Shown here: positions 32,347 through 41,968 of the stretch, piece after piece
Numbering within the stretch: position 1 is the stretch's first letter
Layout of the letters: every line of letters starts with the position of its first letter
NCBI GenBank assembly: GCA_012520295.1
Contig: JAAYOP010000053.1
Location: 1 to 47,235 of the forward strand
DNA length: 47,235 nt
Source of the DNA: Clostridiales bacterium
GTDB lineage: Bacteria > Bacillota > Clostridia > Oscillospirales > Oscillospiraceae
Direction of reading: 5' to 3'
The notes under the pieces: generated by a model
What the model saw: only the letters and a program-made list of their open reading frames with translations
What the model was told of the DNA's origin: nothing
Database searches by the model: none
Program-made: the position numbers and the translations under genes

Positions 32347-34128
32347 TCAGAGCTCCATAAGCTGAGAAGTATACATGCGGAAGTAATCACCCTTTTTCTC
32401 CATCAGTTCCTCATGGGTTCCACATTCCGTAATGCCACCGTTCTTAATAAACATTATGCAGTCACAGTTTCTTATTGTAGACAGCCTGTGGGCAATTATA
32501 AAGCTTGTGCGACCGGCAAGGAGATGGTTTATGCCCTTCTGCACATAAAGCTCCGTTTTCGTATCTATTGAGGAGGTTGCCTCATCCAGTATGAGAATCT
32601 TCGGGTCAGATATAATTGTCCGCGCAAAAGCCAGTAGCTGTTTCTGCCCCTGGGACAGGCGACCTCCCCGCTCCTTGATCTCCCTGTCATAGCGCTCCGG
32701 GAATTTGTCAATAAACTCGTTTAAATGCACTACTGCGCTGGCGGCTTCCATCTCCTCCAGGGTTGCGTCCAGCCGCCCATATCGGATATTCTCGGCAATT
32801 GTTCCGGAAAATATAAAGCTGTCCTGCAGCATTATGCCCATTTGCCTGCGCAGCGAGTCCAGGGTTACTTTTGAAATATCATGCCCGTCTATGAGGATAC
32901 GCCCGTCCTTGAGATCATAAAAACGTGAAAGCAGATTCACAATTGTGGTTTTTCCCGCTCCCGTCGGACCCACAAGGGCCACGCTCATGCCTGGCTCTAC
33001 TTTAAAACTCAGGTTTTCAAGCACATTCTCGCCTTCTGTGTAGCCAAAGGTTACATTCTCGAAAACTACCTGTCCGTTTATCCCGGGCAACTCATAGGCA
33101 TCCGGAGCGTCCTCTATCATGACAGGCTCGTCCATGGTTTCAAAAATGCGTTCCAGATAGGCTATTGTATTTAGAAACTGGTTGTATATCTGTGACAGTC
33201 TGTTTATAGGCTGCCAGAAACGCCATGAGTAGTTGCCCATAGCAAAAATCACACCGAGGCTTACCATGGGGTAGCTCCACAGCACGCCGACAAGATAGAG
33301 AAAACTGAAAATTATCTGCGAAATATTGTCAACGGTGGGCTGTACAAGGTTTGATATAAGCCCCGCCTTGAAATGGGCCGAGCGGTATTCCCGGGCGAGC
33401 CTATCAAATATCTCTGCGTTCTTGTTCTCACGGGTAAAAATCTGGGTAATCCTCATACCGTTGATGCTTTCCGCCGCGTATGCGTTTAAATTTGAGTTTT
33501 TATTGCTGACGCGCTGCCATGCCCTGCGCTGGGCAGGCTTAATCGTAAACAGTACAAAGAACAAAATCGGAAGCCCTGCAAGTACCACAAGGGTTAGCTT
33601 CACATTGGTTATGAGCATAAACACAATAATAAAAATCAGGTTTACTATCTCAAGTATAAAGTCTATTATACCGTTTGAGAGCATGTTGGCTACCGAATTT
33701 ACATACTGCACAACGCGCACCAGAATTTTCCCGTGAGGCCTGTCGTCATAATATGTGAAGGGAAGCTTCTGCATATGGGTAAACAGATCGTTGCGTATCT
33801 CAAAAATAATATCCTGTCCTACCTCGGTGAGCGTCCTGGCGCGAAGTCGGGACAGCAGTATGGTGGTGATAATCAGTATTGCCGCCAGACCTGCAAGAAG
33901 GACCAGCTCCCCGATGTCCTTATTCGGAACACTCACATCCAGAGCCCTCTGTACAAGCTGGGGTACACACAGGGCCAGAATGCTTGCCACGGCGGAGGCC
34001 ACAAATGCCTTGGTCATTTTCTTTATATGCTTGCGTATGTATATGAAACTGCGCCGCAGGTGCTTGAAACTGAATGGGCTGTGCAGCGTTTCATCAATAT
34101 CATATCTGTTTCTCTGGGGAGTAGCCAT
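32347..34128 (-). CDS. ABC exporter subunit, catalytic half of a heterodimer
   Basis: 593 residues with six membrane segments to about residue 335, then an ATPase domain: Walker A GPTGAGKTT, signature LSQGQKQ, Walker B ILILDEATSS with catalytic Glu and H-loop IAHRLST. The signature LSQGQ deviates from LSGGQ, as usual in the partner of a degenerate subunit. It is encoded directly after and overlapping the second subunit by one base. Pairs of this design (BmrCD/YheIH, LmrCD, TmrAB types) export drugs or peptides. Its consensus Walker A/B pairs with the partner's LSGGQ to give the one active ATP site. Confidence 0.92.
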   Translation of the reverse strand: MATPQRNRYDIDETLHSPFSFKHLRRSFIYIRKHIKKMTKAFVASAVASILALCVPQLVQRALDVSVPNKDIGELVLLAGLAAILIITTILLSRLRARTLTEVGQDIIFEIRNDLFTHMQKLPFTYYDDRPHGKILVRVVQYVNSVANMLSNGIIDFILEIVNLIFIIVFMLITNVKLTLVVLAGLPILFFVLFTIKPAQRRAWQRVSNKNSNLNAYAAESINGMRITQIFTRENKNAEIFDRLAREYRSAHFKAGLISNLVQPTVDNISQIIFSFLYLVGVLWSYPMVSLGVIFAMGNYSWRFWQPINRLSQIYNQFLNTIAYLERIFETMDEPVMIEDAPDAYELPGINGQVVFENVTFGYTEGENVLENLSFKVEPGMSVALVGPTGAGKTTIVNLLSRFYDLKDGRILIDGHDISKVTLDSLRRQMGIMLQDSFIFSGTIAENIRYGRLDATLEEMEAASAVVHLNEFIDKFPERYDREIKERGGRLSQGQKQLLAFARTIISDPKILILDEATSSIDTKTELYVQKGINHLLAGRTSFIIAHRLSTIRNCDCIMFIKNGGITECGTHEELMEKKGDYFRMYTSQLMEL

Positions 34129-35903
34129 CAGAAGCTCACCCCCATTTCATTCATAAGCTGCTTGTCATCTTCGTCAACACCTGTCTGTATACGCCACAGC
34201 TCATAGTATCGGCCACGCTGAGCCAAAAGCTGCTCATGGGAGCCTCGCTCCACAATCCTGCCATCTTCAAGAAGCAGTATACAGTCTGCCTTTCGAACCG
34301 CAGAAATTCTCTGGGCAATAATAATCTTTGTGCATTCAAATTCCAGCTGATCAAGCTGATTTTGTATATATCTCTCAGTCTCCATATCCACGGCTGAAGT
34401 GGTGTCGTCCAATATCAAAATTCTCGGTCTAATGGCCAGAGCTCTTGCCAGCGCAATCCGCTGCTTCTGTCCGCCGGAGAGTCCAACCCCCCGCTCTCCT
34501 ATTATCGTCTGATAACCATGAGAAAGGTCATCAATAAAATGCGCCGCCGATACCTCGGCAAAGTGCCGCACCTCTTCCTCAGAAAGGCTGAGATCCCCGT
34601 AGGCGATATTGCTGTCGACAGTATCGGAAAACAGAAATACCTCCTGAGTTGTCATGCCGATGCCTCGCCGAAGCTCCGTCAGGTCCCATTGACGCACATC
34701 AATACCGTCGACAAGTACCGCGCCCTCCTGCGCATCATAAAACCGGGAGATAAGGTTGACAATCAGCGTCTTGCCGGAACCGGTTTCGCCCATTATGGCA
34801 TACGTCTCTCCGGGCTTAATATGGAAGCTTATGTCATGGAGCACCTTTACGTCGCTAAAAGAAAAGCTCACATTCCTAAACTCAATATCTCCGGGTGTCT
34901 TTATATCTTTCACCCGGGACTGGGCGTCTGCCGAAGGCTCGTTTTTTATCCCGGGCTCAATTTTAAGTAAATCCATTATCTTCGATGCGGACGCAATAAA
35001 ACGCTGCAGGTCGTTAAATAATTGACCAAGCATCTGAAACGGCATGGTCACCGCCCATGACAGGGAGTTAAAAGCTATAAACTCTCCCGGCGTCAAAGCT
35101 CCGTTTATCATAAAGATACCGCCGAAGAGCAGAGTTGTGATTGTCATGCTCTGAGACAATCCCTCTATCAGCGGGAAATATTTAAGCCATATGTATTGGG
35201 CATGTAAATTCTGATCCCTGAACGCTGAACTTCTTAAATTGAATTTCTCAATCTCATACTCCTCGCGGGCAAATGCCTTGACAACCCGATTTCCTTCAAT
35301 ATTTTCCTGGGCAACCGTATTGAGCTTTGAGAGCCTCTGTCTCAATTCCTTATAGATTGTTTTCACCTTGGTACGGTATATCATGCTCACCACAAATATC
35401 AATGGCGTTAAAGCAATCATACAGATGGCAAATTTCCAGTTCATAACAAAATAATATACCGAGGCGCAAACAAACAGTAAAATACCCGATATGATTTGCC
35501 TGAAAACAAATACGAGGCTATGACGTACTATGTCAATATCGCTGGATATGATAGTCATGATGTCTCCGGCTGGGTTATCGTCAAAAAACTTTAAATCCAT
35601 TTTCTGCAAATGCCCGTAAACCCGTGTCCGAAGATTGTACATCACTCCAAGAGACGCGGACTCAACCAAAACAACTGACAGATAGTTGAGAAGCGATCGC
35701 GACAGGGTTATTCCTGCCATGATGAGAAGAAGAGGGATCAACAGATCTCTGTCTCCTCCCACAAGTACCTTGTCCACCAGCTGTCTCTGCAGTGTGGGAT
35801 TCACAAGCATAAAAAAAGGCATTATGACAGAAAGGACAAGACACAATACATACCGCTTTCGATAGCCGCTAAGGTTTTCCCATAACCATTTGAATGACTC
35901 CAT
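34128..35903 (-). CDS. ABC exporter subunit, degenerate-site half of a heterodimer
   Basis: 591 residues with six membrane segments followed by an ATPase: Walker A GETGSGKTL, signature LSGGQKQR, Walker B ILILDDTTSA and H-loop IIAQRISA. Asp replaces the catalytic Glu, and Gln replaces the switch His. This is the signature of the non-hydrolytic site in heterodimeric exporters. It is the first gene of the two-gene operon. The subunit still supplies the canonical LSGGQ to the active site built with its partner. The substrate cannot be read from the sequence. Confidence 0.92.
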   Translation of the reverse strand: MESFKWLWENLSGYRKRYVLCLVLSVIMPFFMLVNPTLQRQLVDKVLVGGDRDLLIPLLLIMAGITLSRSLLNYLSVVLVESASLGVMYNLRTRVYGHLQKMDLKFFDDNPAGDIMTIISSDIDIVRHSLVFVFRQIISGILLFVCASVYYFVMNWKFAICMIALTPLIFVVSMIYRTKVKTIYKELRQRLSKLNTVAQENIEGNRVVKAFAREEYEIEKFNLRSSAFRDQNLHAQYIWLKYFPLIEGLSQSMTITTLLFGGIFMINGALTPGEFIAFNSLSWAVTMPFQMLGQLFNDLQRFIASASKIMDLLKIEPGIKNEPSADAQSRVKDIKTPGDIEFRNVSFSFSDVKVLHDISFHIKPGETYAIMGETGSGKTLIVNLISRFYDAQEGAVLVDGIDVRQWDLTELRRGIGMTTQEVFLFSDTVDSNIAYGDLSLSEEEVRHFAEVSAAHFIDDLSHGYQTIIGERGVGLSGGQKQRIALARALAIRPRILILDDTTSAVDMETERYIQNQLDQLEFECTKIIIAQRISAVRKADCILLLEDGRIVERGSHEQLLAQRGRYYELWRIQTGVDEDDKQLMNEMGVSF

Positions 35904-36024
35904 ATAATGCTTTCACTTTCTTTCTATACAATATTTTTTAATATAATTATATCATATATTAATATATTTAGTATGCTATTGAGTCATTTATACTATTCTG
36001 ATTGCGCTTTTCCGCTGTTTGCTA

Positions 36025-36053
36025 TTGTCAATTTGTCCATATCCTGATACTAT
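36025..36053 (+). promoter_or_regulatory. Promoter of the flavoprotein gene
   Basis: Plus-strand TTGTCA, exactly 17 bp ending in TGA, then TACTAT. About 50 bases upstream of the start codon. Confidence 0.6.
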
Positions 36054-36104
36054 AAATTCACAAAAACGCTGTGGATTTATTAACGCGGAAAGGGGAGCTG
36101 AACC

Positions 36105-37727
36105 TTGGATACCGAAAAAACAAGTAATGAGAGCATGGAATTTGAACCTGTTGACCGTTCTTTGTTTGTGGGTTCCGTCAACGATCCAGAGAATATTAAA
36201 TCAAAGCCCATGTATTCCTGGGAGGCACCTCCGGAGGCTGTGCCGGAGGAGCAGATAGCGGAAATCCTAGAGGCCGATGTGGTCATAATAGGAGGCGGTA
36301 TTGCCGGGCTTGCCGCCGGAGCCCGATGTACACAGCTGGGGATGAGCGTCATAGTTGTCGACAAATATAAGGGGCTCGTTGCCCACGGCGCACACATAGC
36401 CTGTCTGGACTCTCCCGTGATGCGCAAGCTGGGTATAAAAATAGACAAACAGGAATTTGCGCGCAGATGGATGCATACCAGCGGCAGCCGGGTCAACGAG
36501 GATCTGCTATGGCTCTTTATTAACAAAAGCGAGGAGGCAGTATTGTGGCTCCTTGACCTGGCCAAGGGCGAGGCGGAGTTGCGCCTGTACGGGGGATATT
36601 ACAAAGGACCCCAATTCACTGAATACGCCGCCACACACTTCTTTGAAAAAAAAGAAGGCAGCAAATACAAGACCTTTGGCGCTTTCCTCTTTTGCGAGAT
36701 CCTGCAGGAGGTTATTCTGGAGGGCGGCAACAGGATAATACGAAACACTCGCGCCGAGTACCTTGAAAAGGATCAGGGGCGTGTTACCGCCTTTATCGCA
36801 AAGGGTAATGACGGTAAATACAGGCGCTTTAAGGGCAAAAAAGCGGTTATACTGGCAACCGGCGACATCGGGGGCGATCCTGAAATGCTTGCAAAATATT
36901 GCCCTCTTGCCCTCAAGCCTAAAAAGAACGGCTATTTCCCTGCCGGGCTGAATACCGGAGACGGGCATAAGATGGCCTATTGGGTCGGCGCGGCTATGGA
37001 GGAGCCTTCCTGGGCCCTTTCATTGCACCTGATATCCTATGCCATGTACAGCTTTTTCTTTTTACATGTCAATCGCCGTGGCGAGCGTTTTATGAACGAG
37101 GACACATGGTCCCAGGCAAAGGCAATCAGAATTCTCATGCAGCCCCAGTGGGGTGACGGCGATTGGGCTTTTTCGGTTTTCGACAGTAAATGGTTTGATG
37201 AGATAGGCGAGCGGGTTCATTTGGCAGGCGGGCAATTCACTGAGCCTCTGCTGGCAGAATACGGCCAGCCATGGGATGAAAGCAACGGTGTCAGGGAGGC
37301 CATTGATGCCTACATACGCAAGGGCGCATGCCATGTTGCCGATACTCTGGAGGAACTTGCGGAAAAGATGGAAGTGCCTGTCGATACGTTTGTAACCACG
37401 GTGAACCGCTATAATGAGCTATATAGGCTGGGCACAGACCTTGACTACGGTAAACGCAGCGAATTACTCACAAGCATTGACAAGCCGCCCTATTACGCTC
37501 TGAAGTTCGGACCGGCTATTTTAAATGTATTTGGCGGAGCGCTGACAGATACGAAAATGCGTATCCTGGACAGGGAACTAAATCCAATCCCCGGTCTCTA
37601 TGCTGTGGGAAACGTGGCCGGCGGTCTGCACGGCGTTGACTATCCGCTGTTACTTAACGGCAACAGCCACACCAGAGCGCTGGTATGGGCCAGAGAAGCA
37701 GCAGCAGCCATTGCCGAGGAATGTTAA
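36105..37727 (+). CDS. FAD-dependent oxidoreductase, fumarate reductase/KstD-like, soluble
   Basis: 540 residues. The dinucleotide-binding motif VVIIGGGIAGLAAGARC is at about 60-78, ending at VIVVDKYKG for the FAD ribose. The FAD_binding_2 cap domain follows, then ATGDIGGDPEMLAKY and the C-terminal FAD segment GLYAVGNVAGGLHGVDYPLL. There is no signal peptide, FMN-binding or heme domain, so it is not a standard flavocytochrome c. Substrates in this superfamily include enoates, urocanate and ketosteroids. TTG is the start, with GGGGAG about 8 bases upstream; ATG 36135 is the alternative. Orphan gene with its own promoter and terminator. Confidence 0.87.
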   Translation: MDTEKTSNESMEFEPVDRSLFVGSVNDPENIKSKPMYSWEAPPEAVPEEQIAEILEADVVIIGGGIAGLAAGARCTQLGMSVIVVDKYKGLVAHGAHIACLDSPVMRKLGIKIDKQEFARRWMHTSGSRVNEDLLWLFINKSEEAVLWLLDLAKGEAELRLYGGYYKGPQFTEYAATHFFEKKEGSKYKTFGAFLFCEILQEVILEGGNRIIRNTRAEYLEKDQGRVTAFIAKGNDGKYRRFKGKKAVILATGDIGGDPEMLAKYCPLALKPKKNGYFPAGLNTGDGHKMAYWVGAAMEEPSWALSLHLISYAMYSFFFLHVNRRGERFMNEDTWSQAKAIRILMQPQWGDGDWAFSVFDSKWFDEIGERVHLAGGQFTEPLLAEYGQPWDESNGVREAIDAYIRKGACHVADTLEELAEKMEVPVDTFVTTVNRYNELYRLGTDLDYGKRSELLTSIDKPPYYALKFGPAILNVFGGALTDTKMRILDRELNPIPGLYAVGNVAGGLHGVDYPLLLNGNSHTRALVWAREAAAAIAEEC

Positions 37728-37759
37728 CAGTATTGTAAAAACTTAATTATTTATAATAA

Positions 37760-37800
37760 AATGCACAAGGGCGCCCCAAAAAGAAGCGCCCTTGTGCATT
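37760..37800. terminator. Bidirectional terminator between convergent genes
   Basis: A perfect 15-bp stem (AATGCACAAGGGCGC and complement) with an 11-base loop, between the flavoprotein stop and the next gene's stop. Confidence 0.88.
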
Positions 37801-37808
37801 TATGTACG

Positions 37809-38177
37809 CTATTTAAACTTTGGTTTTTCACCGTAAACCAGGTCTTTCATAAAAATACCGCTAACCAGGAAGAAGACTCCGGCAACAACAGAGGCTATGG
37901 CCCAAACTGTCATATCTGCAACCATACCAATCTTTAAAAAACCTACTACTGCCGCAACTAGATATATTATACCGGCTATGATAGAGGTGATTTTGTTTTT
38001 TCTCGTTGTTCCACCAATCGCCCCGGCGGCGAATATCAGGGCTGCCATTATAAATCCCCCGATACCGCTGACCTGCTGAGCAGTATCCGGATCCGGTGCC
38101 TGACCGCACGATTTGAGAAAAATTATAAAAAACGCAATAACACTTGCAATGCCAATTACCAGTCTCAGAACCCTCAT
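37809..38177 (-). CDS. Small four-TM membrane protein, unknown function
   Basis: 122 residues with four hydrophobic segments: about 4-24, 38-58 (GGFIMAALIFAAGAIGG), 65-85 (IAGIIYLVAAVVGFL) and 90-110. Short basic loops lie between them (TTRKNK), and the tail is basic. No motif is recognised. It is co-oriented with and about 95 bases downstream of the MutS-like pair, so possibly co-transcribed. The ribosome site AGGAGG is just ahead of the ATG. Confidence 0.7.
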   Translation of the reverse strand: MRVLRLVIGIASVIAFFIIFLKSCGQAPDPDTAQQVSGIGGFIMAALIFAAGAIGGTTRKNKITSIIAGIIYLVAAVVGFLKIGMVADMTVWAIASVVAGVFFLVSGIFMKDLVYGEKPKFK

Positions 38178-38273
38178 AATGACCTCCTATTATTGTTAAT
38201 AAAGTCCAGCCTGATCACAAATCACAGTATACTGATCGGGTGCCGGTGCCTCATGATTATACTGCGATTTATA

Positions 38274-39794
38274 TTATGCATCCTTCAACACCGGCTCCTT
38301 ATTGTCATTACCCCAGTCTTCCAGGGACTTGCCAGCCTGAACAAAGATTTTTTGGTACAGGTCCTCTCCAAAAGCCGTTTCCATCGGCTCTCCCGGAATA
38401 ATTTTGAAGGTGCGTTCAGTGTCTTCACGGCGTTCCGCGCACAGGTACTGCACCCCGCTGTCCTCAAGGAAAGCAGTTGCATATATATACATATGAGTAA
38501 CGGACATAACCTCCACACCGCTGTCAATTAAAGCCTGTGTGATTTGGCGACAGATTTCCGAGCCCTCCCGTTCATTGGTGGAGTTAAAGGATTCGTTCAT
38601 CAGAAGCATTGAGCCACTTTTAATATTTTTAATGATTTTGCTCATGCGCTCAAGTTCCTCGTCAAGTCTCCCACTTTTCATATAGCTGTCTTCATCTCTT
38701 TTAAAGTGAGTGAATACACCGTGGCGGATGGGTACAGTAAAGCTGTCCGCACCTACCGGCATCCCGCACTGTGCCATAAGCTGAGCCTGCCCAATACTGC
38801 GCAGAAACGTGGATTTGCCGCCCTGGTTTGCGCCGGTAATGATATAAAGGTGCTTTCCCTTTACATCCAGCTCATTGCCCACAACAGGTGCTCCCGTCAT
38901 AAGAGCAAGGCTCATATCATACAGACCACACCACGAGCGATCATCGCTTTTCACAGGTAAAAGGGCGGGAATGCAAATCGGCATGCCAATCTTTTGCACT
39001 TCGTCCGCCAAATTCAGGCAACCCACATAAAACCCCAGCTCGTTGCGCAGCATGTTAAAGAAGCTTTCAAGATGTCTGGCGGCCCATGTCAGGATGTTTG
39101 CAGCCTCGCTGACGGCCCGTTCACGGCGATTGAAAATATCGTCAATTTCCTTGGGATTTCTCTCCACATTGGCAGTAAAGGATGTGGCTGTACACCAGCG
39201 CAGCCAAAACCCCTTTTCTTTGCGGCGGAGCGTATAATCCACACTCTGCAGATGGCTTCCCAGCCTTGCGCTTACCAGTATATTATCCACATTGTTTATT
39301 TCCCGCAGGCTGTTGCTTACCTCTTCAAAATACTCATCCGTCAACTCCCGCTTAAGCATTTCGAGCATGTCTTTAAAGCCCCGGGACTTAAAATCCTGCA
39401 GCTTTCTGTCCGCCACCTCACGCAAATCCCTGAGCAGCTTGAGATAAGCCTTTAAAAGCTCCACAGCGTTGAGAAAGCCTTCGGCCAGGCTTGTATATGA
39501 CATATACGCCCTTCTTATACTGTCCGCTTCAGACACTATTGCATATAGCCGCCTCACGGCACTGGGGTTTCGAAGTGCGTCGGCAAGAATCCCATGGCGG
39601 TATTCTATCGCCTCCTGGGACAGCAGGGGATTAAACATCTCATACTCACAAATGTTTAAGATGGTTTTGTCTCCCTTTGCCATACTGTTCAGTATGTGTT
39701 CCAGCTCCAAATCACTTTTCAAATCACCGGTGAAGGGATTTATTCCAAAGTCGCTTCTTTTAGCGCCCTCGCGAAACATCAGATATACTCTCAT
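38274..39794 (-). CDS. MutS-like ATPase without mismatch-recognition domain (second of a pair)
   Basis: 506 residues. The N-terminal two thirds is helical and matches the MutS core/lever region in layout. The C-terminal ATPase has Walker A GANQGGKST at about 320-328, a Walker-B-like MLLMNESFNSTNE at about 393-405 where Asn replaces the usual Asp, and VEVMSVTHMY with the MutS-type TH. MutS domain I (Phe-x-Glu mismatch binding) and the endonuclease Smr domain are both absent. It starts inside the stop of the upstream paralog (ATGA, 4-base overlap), with GGGAGG upstream. Likely a heterodimer with that paralog. Biological role unknown. Confidence 0.85.
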   Translation of the reverse strand: MRVYLMFREGAKRSDFGINPFTGDLKSDLELEHILNSMAKGDKTILNICEYEMFNPLLSQEAIEYRHGILADALRNPSAVRRLYAIVSEADSIRRAYMSYTSLAEGFLNAVELLKAYLKLLRDLREVADRKLQDFKSRGFKDMLEMLKRELTDEYFEEVSNSLREINNVDNILVSARLGSHLQSVDYTLRRKEKGFWLRWCTATSFTANVERNPKEIDDIFNRRERAVSEAANILTWAARHLESFFNMLRNELGFYVGCLNLADEVQKIGMPICIPALLPVKSDDRSWCGLYDMSLALMTGAPVVGNELDVKGKHLYIITGANQGGKSTFLRSIGQAQLMAQCGMPVGADSFTVPIRHGVFTHFKRDEDSYMKSGRLDEELERMSKIIKNIKSGSMLLMNESFNSTNEREGSEICRQITQALIDSGVEVMSVTHMYIYATAFLEDSGVQYLCAERREDTERTFKIIPGEPMETAFGEDLYQKIFVQAGKSLEDWGNDNKEPVLKDA

Positions 39795-41365
39795 TGTGCC
39801 AACCTCCCGATTATCTGCTCGTATGTAACCGCGTGCCTTTTAGCCAGATGCATAGCATATGCAAGACCATCAGGTGGCTTTCGCACGATTTTGAAGGTTC
39901 TTTTACCTGGATCTTCCTCATCTACAGTGCTCATCATACTCACTGTCTTCGGACTATGGGTGGCAAGCTCATCAAGGAATGTCACGACCAGCGCCAAGGC
40001 GTCCAGCCTGTCAAGGGCAGTCATCATCCGCTTGCCCAGGGACAGGGCATCCATAAATGTGGTGGAGCCAAAAATCTCATTTATGATAATAATGCTTTCG
40101 CCGGTTGCTTTATCAAACAAATCCCGGAGCCTCATAAGGTCATCCTGCAGCATTCCGCTTAAGTTGGTCAGATCTTCTTCCCGCTCAAAATGCGTCAATA
40201 TCCTGTCAAACAGATATAGCTCTGCCTCACATCCGGGTACACATAATCCCAGCGACGCCAAATGATGTATCTGACCGAATGCACGCGCAAAGGTTGTCTT
40301 CCCGCCTTGGTTTGGCCCGGTTATGACTATAATCTTCTCCGGTGAGCGCATCTCAAAGTCATTGGTCACTATGGTATCGCCGTTTTTATTCATTAATGCC
40401 AGAGCTAAATCAAAGCATTTGCGGCTATATATATTCTCTGACTCGTTTTTCATTTCCGGGTAACAGAAGTTAAGTCCCTTTTGGCGAAGGGGCTCTATCA
40501 GTTCAAGCCACAGGATGTAGAACTGAATCTCCTTTATAAAGCGCAGTATTGTTTCATCGGCAAAGTTATAATAATCTTCAGTGAAGTCATCCAGCTCGGA
40601 AAAAATCTCTTTGTACAGTACGGCAACCATATTCAAAACAGTTGCCTCCATACGCAAGTCCTGGGACTCATCAGGAATGCTGCGGCGAAAATCATGTACG
40701 TCTTCCTGCTTAAATTTTGAGAATAACTCCAACAAATCTTTTGCCTGATCTTTCTGCCCTTCATATCTGCGAACACGGATAGTGGGAATTTTTATATGCA
40801 TACAGTATTCCACCGAGGAGAGTTCTTCACGGAGCTTTTTTGCGCGCCGGCACATTTCGATATACCTTTCTGACTCAAGATATTCTTTAAGATAATCAAC
40901 GAAACTGCGCAGTCCCTCAGAGCGCAAACTCATCCCCGACAGCGTGGACGCCAGTGAAGATACCGCCTGGCTGTATCTTTCCGTACTCTCCAAAAGCTGT
41001 CCACGTACCAGATAGTTGTCCTGCCATTTTATCGTGGATTCTATAGAGTTGTGAACTGATTTTACAACCCCTTGAATGTTATTTATTGTATCAACAAACC
41101 CGGCAATGAGGGAACGCAGTCTGTCATTCTCAAGCTCCCTCATAATATCCTGCCGGTATTCGACTATCTTTCGGTCACGCAGCGGCGTATAATAGAAGCT
41201 CTCAAGGCCCAGTTCCTTTTTAACCTTTTGGCCGAACCCCTCCTCATCCATCAGAATGGGAGCGAAAACCGTATCAAGGTTTAAATCCTTAAAGTAGCTC
41301 GGTTCTTCATAGTGTCTGGGCTCATCGTGCTGTTCTCGCGCGGGAAACAAGATACTGTAAAACAT
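39791..41365 (-). CDS. MutS-like ATPase without mismatch-recognition domain (first of a pair)
   Basis: 524 residues. A helical lever region (about 60-330) is followed by a MutS-type ATPase: GPNQGGKTTFARAFGQ at about 349-364, SIIIINEIFGSTTFMDALSLG at about 421-441 and LVVTFLDELATHS. Here too Asn stands for the Walker B Asp, and Phe replaces the His of the MutS TH motif, which the partner keeps. Both genes overlap, so they are made together. Starts with a strong AAAGGAG. Standalone MutS cores of this kind are known in Clostridia and Bacteroidetes, but without a defined function that I can name. Confidence 0.85.
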   Translation of the reverse strand: MFYSILFPAREQHDEPRHYEEPSYFKDLNLDTVFAPILMDEEGFGQKVKKELGLESFYYTPLRDRKIVEYRQDIMRELENDRLRSLIAGFVDTINNIQGVVKSVHNSIESTIKWQDNYLVRGQLLESTERYSQAVSSLASTLSGMSLRSEGLRSFVDYLKEYLESERYIEMCRRAKKLREELSSVEYCMHIKIPTIRVRRYEGQKDQAKDLLELFSKFKQEDVHDFRRSIPDESQDLRMEATVLNMVAVLYKEIFSELDDFTEDYYNFADETILRFIKEIQFYILWLELIEPLRQKGLNFCYPEMKNESENIYSRKCFDLALALMNKNGDTIVTNDFEMRSPEKIIVITGPNQGGKTTFARAFGQIHHLASLGLCVPGCEAELYLFDRILTHFEREEDLTNLSGMLQDDLMRLRDLFDKATGESIIIINEIFGSTTFMDALSLGKRMMTALDRLDALALVVTFLDELATHSPKTVSMMSTVDEEDPGKRTFKIVRKPPDGLAYAMHLAKRHAVTYEQIIGRLAQ

Positions 41366-41968
41366 GTATTTTCTCCTTTCCTCAGTGGCAAAAAAGACGC
41401 CCTTATTATATTTTTATGACCGGATTATTGCCTGCCAATCGCGCTTTTGCTTTTTATATAATAATTTATAATAATCTGTTAAGCTGTGTTAACTTGTCGA
41501 AATAAACTAAATTAGTTAATGTAATGCAGGGGCAACTCTTTTGGGCCTATTGTAAATGATTGACGTGACAACAATGCCTTTTGTTCCCTGTAACTGTTTT
41601 TTTGTGCAGCTTTTTACTCTGATGCCGTTGTCATTATCCTCCGCCCGTCCACACCTATAAATTTAACAACTTCTTAATACTAAATAATGTCCACCGAACA
41701 AATGCTTTCGCATTATACATTTGATTGACCGCCTGAAATACTTTTTGTCCGTAAATGGAAAGTGCGAATACATAAGGAATAAAATACCCTTTTATTGCTC
41801 AATAATGACCGTACATATAAAAAACCAGCATTTCAAGCAACATGTCACCTTCATAGATTTCAATCTTATTACGTGCCATTGAGCCCGGGTCCTGTACATT
41901 TTAGCATAAAAAGATGTTTTATGTATAATTTGGTGTAATATAATATTTTAAAATCAGGAGAAAATGCA
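41366..41968. other. 600-bp AT-rich intergenic region with a degenerate repeat copy
   Basis: Divergent spacer between the MutS-like pair and the NIF3 gene. It holds a shortened copy of the palindromic repeat (41684-41737) and otherwise no gene that I can support. A TATAAT-like box is present at about 41919-41930 before the NIF3 gene. A 26-codon minus-strand frame (41799-41879) is noted separately and not accepted. Confidence 0.5.
41684..41737 (-). mobile_element. Degenerate, internally deleted copy of the TA-bounded repeat
   Basis: It begins TAATGTCCACCGAACAAATG like the other copies, keeps a shortened TTTCGCATT palindrome, and ends GATTGACCGCCTGAA as in the copies at 42904 and 32157 (inverse orientation to the latter). 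The central palindromes are missing. Confidence 0.55.

Noticed and set aside
36080-36565. 161-codon minus-strand frame opposite the flavoprotein
   Set aside because: Antisense shadow of a well-supported gene, with low-complexity Ser-rich translation and no ribosome site.
41799-41879. 26-codon minus-strand frame MARNKIEIYEGDMLLEMLVF...
   Set aside because: It looks somewhat coding-like, but it has no good ribosome site, is very short and lies in a decayed repeat-bearing spacer. It may be a fragment of a lost gene.
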